From: an uncultured Erysipelotrichaceae bacterium
GTDB taxonomy: Bacteria > Bacillota_I > Bacilli_A > RFN20 > CAG-826
Length of the DNA: 5,260 nucleotides
Assembly (NCBI GenBank): GCA_900321535.1
Contig: ONWJ01000023.1
Span: 1-5,260 of the forward strand
Direction: 5' to 3'
Shown piece by piece: positions 1 through 5,260 of this stretch. Each line of letters begins with the position of its first letter. The stretch's first letter is position 1. The notes under the pieces were generated by a model. The model saw only the letters and a list, made by a program, of their open reading frames with translations, searched no databases and had not been told where the DNA came from. A program made the translations under genes and the position numbers.

Positions 1-1
1 T

Positions 2-802
2 ATAATTGCCGCAGCTGCTTTCATTTTTTTTTTTTTTTTTCTTGGAGTGGTTGGCTTTGAGATTGATGAGAGGCCGATGGTCTTTGTAGCGTCCGGTTTC
101 TTTGCTTTGCAACTTTTAATTTTGTGTACTATTTTGACTATTATACGAACCATCAAAAGAGATAAAGAATTACAAAATTCAGACGAATGGTTAGGTAGGA
201 AATACGCAATTACTAATAAAAGGGTTAGAGGGTGCGCTATCAGAAAGGTTAGGCCATTTTTCATTGCTCTGCCAATTATCACTTTTGTTTTTTTATTGTT
301 CAATCTTAGGGTTGTTCTTAGATCTTATTTGGAAAGCCCTGCTCAGCAAGAGAATCTTGTCCAAGTCGAAGGCGAGGTTGTCTATTTCGATGTCGCTAAA
401 ATGAAAAGTAGCGAAATGTACACATTTGGTCTAAAAGACAATACAACGCTTTATAGGATTTCATATGATAGTTATTATCCTTGCGACAAAAGTATTAAAG
501 ATGAGATCAAAGTAGGGGATTATGTTTATCTTTCTATTGATTCAACAGAAAAAACTCGTAATTCATTCACAGAAGGCTATGAAGGAGTGTCGAATGTTTA
601 TTCTTTCCGTACCGCCACAAAAGAATACCTGAAATACGAGCAATATCTAAATGATTTCAACGAGGATAAGAAAATAGTTTCGACAATTTATTATGTTAAT
701 TATTCCATTAGTGGATTAGCTTTCCTTGGATTATTAGCCTCAGTTGCTTTCTCAATTGTTAGATCCGTTAAGGAAGATATCCGTATTTCAAATCTCTCAT
801 AA
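2..802 (+). CDS. Unrecognised multi-pass membrane protein, 5' end outside window
   Basis: I do not recognise this family. The frame ending at TAA 800-802 is open back to the left edge (266 visible residues), so the gene very probably starts upstream. A GTG at 47 is possible but has no ribosome binding site, and using it would cut off a hydrophobic stretch that looks like a genuine helix. Four membrane segments are visible: about nt 2-64 (including Phe residues encoded by a poly-T run), 77-148, 254-319 and 683-760. The loop between the second and third (nt 149-253) is rich in Lys and Arg, so it should be cytoplasmic. That places the roughly 120-residue region at nt 320-682 outside the membrane, with a cytoplasmic C-terminal tail. 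The outer region has alternating beta-type stretches (VEGEVVYF, KVGDYVYLSID) suggestive of a small beta-barrel or OB-like fold, which is inference only. Base composition is more AT-rich than in the ABC genes. The reading frame is certain; the function is unknown. Confidence 0.72.
   Translation: MIAAAAFIFFFFFLGVVGFEIDERPMVFVASGFFALQLLILCTILTIIRTIKRDKELQNSDEWLGRKYAITNKRVRGCAIRKVRPFFIALPIITFVFLLFNLRVVLRSYLESPAQQENLVQVEGEVVYFDVAKMKSSEMYTFGLKDNTTLYRISYDSYYPCDKSIKDEIKVGDYVYLSIDSTEKTRNSFTEGYEGVSNVYSFRTATKEYLKYEQYLNDFNEDKKIVSTIYYVNYSISGLAFLGLLASVAFSIVRSVKEDIRISNLS
24..40 (+). repeat. 17-T homopolymer inside the membrane-protein reading frame
   Basis: Seventeen consecutive T residues encode most of a run of Phe codons in the first visible membrane helix. 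At this length the frame is open on both sides. A change of one or two bases would shift the frame and disrupt translation. The tract could be a slippage site or a sequencing length error. Confidence 0.9.
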
Positions 803-806
803 ATAG

Positions 807-872
807 CGAGATGACACTCTTGCTTAAAAAGTGTTACTACTTTTCAAAAAAGCGCTCCTTGTATCATTCTCG
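807..872. repeat. Nested inverted-repeat element between convergent genes
   Basis: Three nested complementary pairs lie here. The outer arms are 807-817 and 861-872, eleven positions with one bulged base at 867 or 868; the single C-A mismatch becomes a G-U pair in minus-strand RNA. The middle arms are GCTT 822-825 with AAGC 850-853. The inner arms are AAAAGT 827-832 with ACTTTT 839-844 around a 6-base loop. An alternative pairing also exists (TACTAC 835-840 with GTAGTA 872-877). Because the outer stem pairs better as minus-strand RNA, it may form at the 3' end of the degV transcript. It lacks a long U tract on the exit side, so it is not a textbook terminator. Confidence 0.4.
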
Positions 873-897
873 TAGTACATAGACAAATCATCATCAT

Positions 898-933
898 GGG
901 CGTTAACTAGTTTCATAAGGTTACGCCTTTTTT
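898..933 (+). terminator. Rho-independent terminator for the membrane-protein gene
   Basis: The left arm at 899-907 (GGCGT, one bulged T at 904, then AAC) pairs with GTTACGCC at 920-927, giving eight base pairs around a 12-base loop. Six T residues follow at 928-933. It sits about 95 bases after the TAA at 800-802 and just before the end of the convergent degV gene. Read on the minus strand, the same hairpin is followed by an ATGATGATG-like sequence rather than a U tract, so it should act mainly on plus-strand transcripts. Confidence 0.7.
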
Positions 934-939
934 ATTGGT

Positions 940-1794
940 TTATGCCTTCTTCAAATAGAATAAGCCAGTCGTGCCAGGCCCGCAGTGAGCCCCGACCACG
1001 CATCCAGCATCAAAGCGGTGGACGATTGCAGGATCAACAAGCTTGGTGATCTCATTGTATAAATAGGATTGGGCTTCATAATTGCCCACCGTGGAAACGA
1101 TGATGTTATGAAGCACGACGTTGCCTTTCTTGAGTTCAGCCTTGAAATCCTCAAGCTGAACCTTTAAAGCATTGACGAACTTTCCACGGGCAATCTTATA
1201 AACCCTCAAAATCCCGTCTTTGACTTTCACAATCGGGTAGAGCTTAAGCAGATTGCTTAATTTGAGTTTTAGCCCGGAGCAACGTCCGCCTTTATGGAGG
1301 TATTCCATTGTTTCCATTGAGGTTTCAGTGACCGCAAGCGGGATTTCTTGCTTTAACGCAGCCGCGATTTCCCCTGCGCTTTTCCCTTCATCGCGAAGCC
1401 TGGCCATCTCATAGACAAGTAACCCTTGTGCGCTGCTAAGGTTTAAAGAATCAAGCACATAGACGCGGCCTGGATGAGCTTGCTCGACCAAAGAAGCATG
1501 CTCAAAGGTTGAGGAGAAGTGACTGCCTAAGCAAAGAACGACGATATCGTATCCTTGCTCTAGATAAGGGGCAAATGCCATCTCGTACGTCATTCGATTG
1601 ATCGCGCTGGTTTTAGGAATCTCGTTATATTGCTCAATCAAGGGATGCAGTCCCTTCCAATCTAAATCCACCAAATCTCGGTATGCTTTGCCGTGGACAA
1701 TGACTTCTAACGGAATCATTTTCACTTGCAAACGCTTCATTTCCTCAACTGGGATATCAGCGGTGGAATCGCAGAATAATTGAACAGGTCTCAT
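940..1794 (-). CDS. DegV/FakB family fatty-acid-binding protein
   Basis: This is a complete 284-residue protein, the usual size for the DegV family. Members bind a long-chain fatty acid in a two-domain fold. In the FakAB system the FakB subunit presents it to the kinase FakA, forming acyl-phosphate for phospholipid synthesis; the protein is cytosolic. Family landmarks occur in order: DSTADIP at 9-15, PKTSAIN at 60-66 (the usual TS motif), GSHFSSTF at 90-97 (the SSxxSGT-like loop), DSLNLSSAQG at 115-124, YLHKGGRCSG at 165-174, PIVKVKDG at 187-194 and GAHCGPGTTG at 268-277 near the C-terminus. The ATG start is supported by GAGG on the minus strand (1802-1805) seven bases upstream. It is convergent with the left membrane gene and divergent from the ABC genes; no partner kinase is visible. 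Several motif positions differ from the commonest family forms (for example HCGPG rather than HTGPG). The family is secure, but which lipid it binds, and whether it is a true FakB, is not. Confidence 0.93.
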   Translation of the reverse strand: MRPVQLFCDSTADIPVEEMKRLQVKMIPLEVIVHGKAYRDLVDLDWKGLHPLIEQYNEIPKTSAINRMTYEMAFAPYLEQGYDIVVLCLGSHFSSTFEHASLVEQAHPGRVYVLDSLNLSSAQGLLVYEMARLRDEGKSAGEIAAALKQEIPLAVTETSMETMEYLHKGGRCSGLKLKLSNLLKLYPIVKVKDGILRVYKIARGKFVNALKVQLEDFKAELKKGNVVLHNIIVSTVGNYEAQSYLYNEITKLVDPAIVHRFDAGCVVGAHCGPGTTGLFYLKKA

Positions 1795-1801
1795 CGATTT
1801 G

Positions 1802-1805
1802 CCTC
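1802..1805 (-). promoter_or_regulatory. Ribosome binding site of the degV-family gene
   Basis: GAGG on the minus strand lies seven bases before the ATG at 1794-1792. A second purine-rich AGGAAAG lies slightly further upstream (1807-1813). This spacing fixes the start codon. Confidence 0.65.
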
Positions 1806-1843
1806 GTCTTTCCTCAATATGATAACACGTCTAATTCTAATAA

Positions 1844-1860
1844 CTAGTTTAAAATACTAG
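1844..1860. repeat. Short inverted repeat in the divergent promoter region
   Basis: CTAGT at 1844-1848 and ACTAG at 1856-1860 form a perfect 5-base inverted repeat around an AT-rich 7-base centre. It overlaps the candidate -10 box of the degV-family promoter, so it could be a repressor operator. The arms are short and chance cannot be excluded. Confidence 0.3.
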
Positions 1861-1881
1861 ATGTTTTATTTTTCTAAACAA
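1854..1881 (-). promoter_or_regulatory. Candidate promoter for the degV-family gene
   Basis: On the minus strand a TTGTTT (-35-like, 1876-1881) is followed after 16 bases by TAGTAT (-10-like, 1854-1859), about 60 bases before the start codon. Both boxes match the sigma-A consensus only in part (four of six each), in AT-rich DNA where such matches arise by chance. A TATCAT at 1819-1824 is an alternative -10 but has no good -35. Confidence 0.28.
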
Positions 1882-1962
1882 GATTATCCATTTGCAGCCG
1901 TCTTCTTTTTCTTGCGCGTTACGGGTGCACGCGTGTTGCTTTTCCTTGTATCCTCTTTATAA
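1861..1962 (+). CDS. Possible 33-codon hydrophobic leader ORF upstream of the ABC exporter
   Basis: An ATG at 1861 opens a 33-codon frame ending at TAA 1960-1962, 12 bases before the ABC start codon. The peptide begins MFYFSKQDYP and continues with a mostly hydrophobic segment containing two Arg residues, ending LLFLVSSL. It has no recognisable ribosome binding site. Its second half is more GC-rich than the AT-rich DNA just before it. In Bacillus subtilis the bmrCD exporter is controlled by the upstream leader peptide BmrB, which makes this position worth noting, but no homology is claimed. It conflicts with the TATAAT promoter at 1958-1963, since transcripts starting there would exclude it. 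It may well be a chance ORF. Confidence 0.2.
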   Translation: MFYFSKQDYPFAAVFFFLRVTGARVLLFLVSSL

Positions 1963-1963
1963 T
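1936..1963 (+). promoter_or_regulatory. Candidate sigma-A promoter directly before the ABC exporter start
   Basis: A perfect TATAAT (1958-1963) is preceded after a 16-base spacer by TTGCTT (1936-1941), which keeps only the TTG of the -35 consensus. Transcription would begin at about 1969-1971, only a few bases before the ATG at 1975. No ribosome binding site lies in the bases before that ATG, which fits a leaderless or nearly leaderless transcript. Confidence 0.45.
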
Positions 1964-1974
1964 TCACACCGCTT

Positions 1975-3846
1975 ATGAATCTATTACGCTTATTGAAACG
2001 AATGCGAGTTAGGGACTGGTTCTTCATCCTGATCGTAGTTGGGCTAACCATCTTCCAGGTGTGGTGCACCATGAAGATGACCGACTACATATCGGGATTG
2101 GTTAATGCCATCCAATATGTGGAAATCCATACTTTCCCGGACCGCGCTCCCGCGGTTATGGCGATCTACATGCAAGCCAATCAAGATTGGAATGTGGTCA
2201 AAACCATCGCCGCAACGATGGGTCCAGACGGACAAATCTTGATCAACATCGCCGATGCATCGACGGGCAATATCTGGCTTAATGCCGGACTTATGTTCTT
2301 ATTCGCTTTCATGGGCGTTGCTGCGCAGATCGTCATCGGGGTATTCGCCAGTGCGGTCACCGCAAGCTTTGTCACCAAGATCCGCAAAGACTTCTATGAC
2401 AAGGTATCTTCCTTCTCGCTAGAAGAAATCAATCGCTTCTCTACCGCCTCCTTGGTTACCAGATCCACCAACGATATCGAGCAGATTCAATGGACCGTTC
2501 TCTTTGGATTGCGCATGCTTTTCTCAGCCCCTGTCACCGCGATTTGGGCATCGATTAAAATCCAAGCGGTTTCGATGGAACTCACTTGGGTCACCATCAT
2601 TGCGATTTTGTTCATCCTCGTCATCTTGGTTGTCGTCATGATCTTCGTCTTCCCCAAGTTCAAGATCTCCCAGACCCTTGTCGATCGACTCAATGGCATC
2701 ACCCGTGAATCAATTCTCGGCGTTCGCGTTGTGCGCGCCTATAACGCAGAAAGCTATCAAGAAGAGAAATTTGATAAGGCCAATACCGCCTTTACCAAGC
2801 TCAACCTCTTCACTTCGCGCATGGTCGCATTATTCAACCCAGTGATCACCATCGTCTTAGATGGCGTCACCCTTGGTATCTACTATGTCGGCGCCAGACT
2901 TCTTAAAGAAGGCAATATCGCTTATGCGACGATCGTCTCTTTCTCCACGTTAGCCACCATGGTCATCATGGCGTTTATGATGCTGTTGATGATGTTTTTG
3001 ATGATTCCAAGAGCCATGGTGTCCGCCAAGCGTATCCAAGAAGTGCTCCGCACCAAGCCAACCATCGTTGACCCAGAAAGCGAAGTTGCTATCTCTACGC
3101 AAGGCTCCATCGTCTTTGACCATGTTGATTTCGCTTATCCAGGCGCCAAAGGCAATACCTTATCGGATATTTCCTTCTCCGCAAAAGCCGGGGATACTGT
3201 CGCCATCATCGGCTCCACGGGCTCAGGCAAAACAACCTTGGTCAATTTGATTGCGAGGTTATTTGATGCAACTAGTGGAACGGTCTCTATCGGCGGCGTG
3301 AATGTGAAAGATCAACGCCTTGAAGCGGTGCGTTCTCAACTTGGTTTCGTGCCACAGAAAGGCATGCTCTTCTCTGGCACCGTCAAATCCAACGTCTTGC
3401 TTGGCGTAGACGAAGAAATCCCAGGTCGACTTGAAGAAGCGCTCTCCATCGCCTGCGCGGATGAATTCGTGGCCAAGATGGAAAAAGGCGTGGACGCGGC
3501 CATCGCTAGCGGTGGCACCAATGTCTCGGGTGGCCAGCGTCAGCGACTTTGCATCGCCCGTGCCGTTGCCCCTCATCCAAGCATCTTGGTATTTGATGAT
3601 TCCTTCTCGGCCTTAGACTTCAAAACCGACCGCAAAGTTCGCAAAAACCTTGCAGAATCTTTCCCAAATGCCACCAAAGTCATTGTCGCTCAGCGCGTTG
3701 GCACCATCATGGAAGCCGATATGATTTTGGTTTTGGAAGAAGGCAAAGTGGTGGGGAAGGGAACTCACCAAGAACTATTAAAGAACTGCGAGGTCTACCG
3801 CGATATCGCACTTTCCCAGCTTAGTAAGGAGGAACTTGGTTTATGA
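1975..3846 (+). CDS. ABC exporter half-transporter, degenerate-site subunit of a heterodimer
   Basis: This 623-residue protein fuses six membrane segments (about 16-36, 102-128, 175-198, 203-227, 284-308 and 319-343) to a C-terminal nucleotide-binding domain (about 378-615). An unusually long outer loop (37-101) joins the first two helices. In the ATPase domain I see the A-loop Tyr388, Walker A GSTGSGKT at 413-420, Q-loop Gln461, signature VSGGQ at 517-521, Walker B ending at Asp541 and D-loop SALD at 545-548. The residue after Walker B, normally the catalytic Glu, is Asp542, and the switch His is Gln573 (VAQRVGTI). These two changes mark the non-hydrolysing site of heterodimeric exporters such as TM287/288 and BmrCD; the intact signature should complete the active site of the partner. 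The partner overlaps the stop codon by four bases. Substrate is unknown: drugs, lipids or peptides are all possible. The start is chosen because an in-frame TAA at 1960-1962 limits the frame and the N-terminus (MNLLRLLKRM) is typical; no ribosome binding site is present. Confidence 0.95.
   Translation: MNLLRLLKRMRVRDWFFILIVVGLTIFQVWCTMKMTDYISGLVNAIQYVEIHTFPDRAPAVMAIYMQANQDWNVVKTIAATMGPDGQILINIADASTGNIWLNAGLMFLFAFMGVAAQIVIGVFASAVTASFVTKIRKDFYDKVSSFSLEEINRFSTASLVTRSTNDIEQIQWTVLFGLRMLFSAPVTAIWASIKIQAVSMELTWVTIIAILFILVILVVVMIFVFPKFKISQTLVDRLNGITRESILGVRVVRAYNAESYQEEKFDKANTAFTKLNLFTSRMVALFNPVITIVLDGVTLGIYYVGARLLKEGNIAYATIVSFSTLATMVIMAFMMLLMMFLMIPRAMVSAKRIQEVLRTKPTIVDPESEVAISTQGSIVFDHVDFAYPGAKGNTLSDISFSAKAGDTVAIIGSTGSGKTTLVNLIARLFDATSGTVSIGGVNVKDQRLEAVRSQLGFVPQKGMLFSGTVKSNVLLGVDEEIPGRLEEALSIACADEFVAKMEKGVDAAIASGGTNVSGGQRQRLCIARAVAPHPSILVFDDSFSALDFKTDRKVRKNLAESFPNATKVIVAQRVGTIMEADMILVLEEGKVVGKGTHQELLKNCEVYRDIALSQLSKEELGL
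3825..3833 (+). promoter_or_regulatory. Strong ribosome binding site of the second ABC gene
   Basis: TAAGGAGGA lies inside the end of the first ABC gene, with ten bases between the AGG core and the ATG at 3843. It decides the start of the second gene. It contrasts with the first gene, which has none. Confidence 0.85.
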
Positions 3847-5260
3847 GCAGACATAGACATGGCCCATATGAGCCCAACGCGAAGTTCTCCTCCGCTACCA
3901 TCAAACGTCTTTTCCGCGACGCCAAAGCTAGCGCCCCGTTCTTTATCGTGGCGGCGCTGTTGATTTTGATTTATGTTGCGATGACGGTTTACGCCCCAAC
4001 CCCATTAGGCGATCTTTCTCAGACCTTGGCGGTTGGCATGTCCAATCCAGATGGACTGGATTTAAACGCGATCGGTTCTTTGACCGTTCGACTCGGCGTG
4101 CTTTATGTGATGATCGCTACCTTCTCTTACTTGGCTAGCATTCTCATCACCACCGGCGTGCAGCGCTATTGCAAGAAACTACGTACTTATATTGCGGCGA
4201 AGATCAATCGCATGCCGTTATCCTATTTTGATTCCCACGCGACCGGCGACATCATGTCCAGAGTCACAAACGATGTGGACTCGGTAAGCCAGAACTTCGA
4301 TCAATCGATCAGCATGCTTCTTGGCTCGACCTTCACCCTTGTCGGATCGGTCATCATGATGTTCGTGACCTCTTGGATTATGGCGTTAGTCTGCTTTGCC
4401 ACCATCCCGCTTGCCATCATCATCATGATGGGCAACATGAAGCTCGCTCAGCCAGCGTTTAGAAAACGTCAGCACCAAGTCGGTGTCGTCAACGGTGTTG
4501 TTGAAGAACATTATGGCGGTCAGCAAATCTCTCTTCTTTTCAACGCTCAAAAACGTAAAGGAGCGGAGTTCTACAAAGAAAATGAGAAATTGAGCGCTTA
4601 TATGTTCCGCGCTCAGATCTTCGGCGGAATGATGATGCCGATCATGAACCTGCTCTCCTATTTCAGCCTTGTTTTAGTCATCCTCGTCGGCGGTCTTCTC
4701 CTCGCCGATGGCAAATTTGGCATCAACTATGGGGTCATCGCCTCCTTCTTGGTTTATATCCGTCTGTTCCAGCAACCATTCACCCAAATCGGTCAGGCGC
4801 TGAACTCTGTTCAAACCATCTCTGCTGCCGCAGGGCGCGTCTATGAATTCTTAGGCGAAGAAGAACTCGCCGATGAAAGAAAAGTGCAACGCAAATTGGT
4901 AGGTCCAAGCGGACTTGAAGAAGTCAAAGGCGAGATCATTTTTGATCACGTTCGCTTCAGCTATGATGCTAGTCGTGTCATCATCCCGGATTTCTCAGCT
5001 CATGTAAAACCCGGCATGAAAGTCGCGATCGTCGGCCCAACTGGGGCAGGCAAAACGACGATGGTCAACTTGCTGGAACGCTTCTATGAGATCGAATCTG
5101 GCTCCATCACCATCGATGGGGTGAATATCAAAGATATGCCGCGCGAGGAAATCCATGATATCTTCTCCATGGTCTTGCAAGATTCTTGGATCTTCAACGG
5201 TACGCTACGCGAGAACCTTGTCTACAATTCCAAATGGGTCAAGGAAGAACGCATCCTCCA
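3843..5260 (+). CDS. ABC exporter half-transporter, second subunit, cut by window end
   Basis: The ATG at 3843 overlaps the TGA of the first ABC gene (ATGA), a sign of translational coupling. The 472 visible residues have no stop before the right edge; about 120-150 residues should be missing. A hydrophilic N-terminal tail (MSRHRHGPYEP) precedes six membrane segments (about 31-51, 81-104, 156-177, 178-198, 262-287, 296-316), with an outer loop at 52-80. The intracellular motif GDIMSRVTNDVD at 135-146 is typical of the exporter family. The ATPase domain starts near 363, with A-loop Tyr374, Walker A GPTGAGKT at 398-405 and Q-loop Gln446 (VLQDSWIF). Signature, Walker B and switch regions lie beyond the window. 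Because the first subunit has the degenerate Asp and Gln, this one is expected to carry the catalytic Glu and His, and often an altered signature such as LSQGQ. Membrane protein, probably exporting a hydrophobic or amphipathic compound with its partner. Confidence 0.95.
   Translation, partial: MSRHRHGPYEPNAKFSSATIKRLFRDAKASAPFFIVAALLILIYVAMTVYAPTPLGDLSQTLAVGMSNPDGLDLNAIGSLTVRLGVLYVMIATFSYLASILITTGVQRYCKKLRTYIAAKINRMPLSYFDSHATGDIMSRVTNDVDSVSQNFDQSISMLLGSTFTLVGSVIMMFVTSWIMALVCFATIPLAIIIMMGNMKLAQPAFRKRQHQVGVVNGVVEEHYGGQQISLLFNAQKRKGAEFYKENEKLSAYMFRAQIFGGMMMPIMNLLSYFSLVLVILVGGLLLADGKFGINYGVIASFLVYIRLFQQPFTQIGQALNSVQTISAAAGRVYEFLGEEELADERKVQRKLVGPSGLEEVKGEIIFDHVRFSYDASRVIIPDFSAHVKPGMKVAIVGPTGAGKTTMVNLLERFYEIESGSITIDGVNIKDMPREEIHDIFSMVLQDSWIFNGTLRENLVYNSKWVKEERIL

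Noticed and set aside
47..802. GTG at 47 as the true start of the membrane-protein gene
   Set aside because: No ribosome binding site precedes it, and the frame stays open to the window edge encoding a plausible membrane helix, so a start outside the window is more likely. It remains possible if the T-run length is wrong.
951..1154. 67-codon alternative minus-strand frame inside the degV-family gene
   Set aside because: It overlaps the conserved C-terminal DegV motifs in another frame and has no family features.
1598..1783. 61-codon plus-strand frame opposite the N-terminal part of the degV-family gene
   Set aside because: Antisense to conserved motifs and without a ribosome binding site.
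2044..3110. Several 60-70 codon minus-strand frames across the ABC membrane domain
   Set aside because: All are antisense to a well-supported gene, with Met/Ile/Thr-rich composition that simply mirrors its codons.
3259..3576. 105-codon minus-strand ORF opposite the ATPase domain of the first ABC gene
   Set aside because: It lies wholly antisense to conserved Walker A to signature coding sequence and has no ribosome binding site or family resemblance; a shadow frame.
4995..5180. 61-codon minus-strand frame opposite the second ABC gene
   Set aside because: Antisense to Walker A and Q-loop coding sequence; a shadow frame.
1..5260. CRISPR array, tRNA or rRNA gene, insertion sequence
   Set aside because: No regularly spaced direct repeats, no tRNA-like cloverleaf or rRNA sequence, and no transposase or terminal inverted repeats were seen. 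The intergenic gaps (137 and 180 bases) are too short to hide larger elements.

Overview
This 5,260-base window looks like chromosome from a low-to-moderate GC member of the Bacillota. The evidence is a strong AGGAGG-type ribosome binding site, a FakB/DegV-type lipid-binding protein, a heterodimeric drug-exporter-type ABC pair and TATAAT promoter elements. TGG encodes tryptophan and TGA is used as a stop, so the Mycoplasma code is unlikely. I cannot name a genus from the sequence alone.

Layout, left to right. (1) Positions 2-802 (+): the 3' part of an unrecognised multi-pass membrane protein. Its frame is open to the left edge and runs through a 17-T homopolymer, so its real start lies outside the window. 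It is visibly more AT-rich than the genes to the right. (2) Positions 803-939: a convergent intergenic region with nested inverted repeats (807-872) and a rho-independent terminator (898-933) for the plus-strand gene. (3) Positions 940-1794 (-): a complete DegV/FakB-family fatty-acid-binding protein with a good ribosome binding site. (4) Positions 1795-1974: a divergent intergenic region. It holds a candidate degV promoter, a short AT-rich inverted repeat, a 33-codon hydrophobic plus-strand ORF with no ribosome binding site, and a perfect TATAAT only 11 bases before the next start codon. (5) Positions 1975-3846 (+) and 3843-5260 (+, cut by the right edge): two translationally coupled ABC exporter half-transporters with a 4-base ATGA overlap. 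Each has six membrane segments plus a nucleotide-binding domain.

How they work together. The two ABC genes almost certainly encode one heterodimeric type IV (BmrCD/LmrCD/TM287-288-like) exporter. The first subunit carries the degenerate ATP-site residues: Asp in place of the catalytic Glu, and Gln in place of the switch His. The second should therefore supply the canonical Glu and His, but that part lies beyond the window. The DegV protein is transcribed away from the exporter and probably serves fatty-acid uptake or activation; no functional link to the exporter is evident.

I see no clearly novel multi-gene system. The most interesting points are the possible leaderless start, or alternatively a leader peptide, controlling the exporter; the poly-T tract inside a membrane gene; and the nested inverted-repeat element between the convergent genes.
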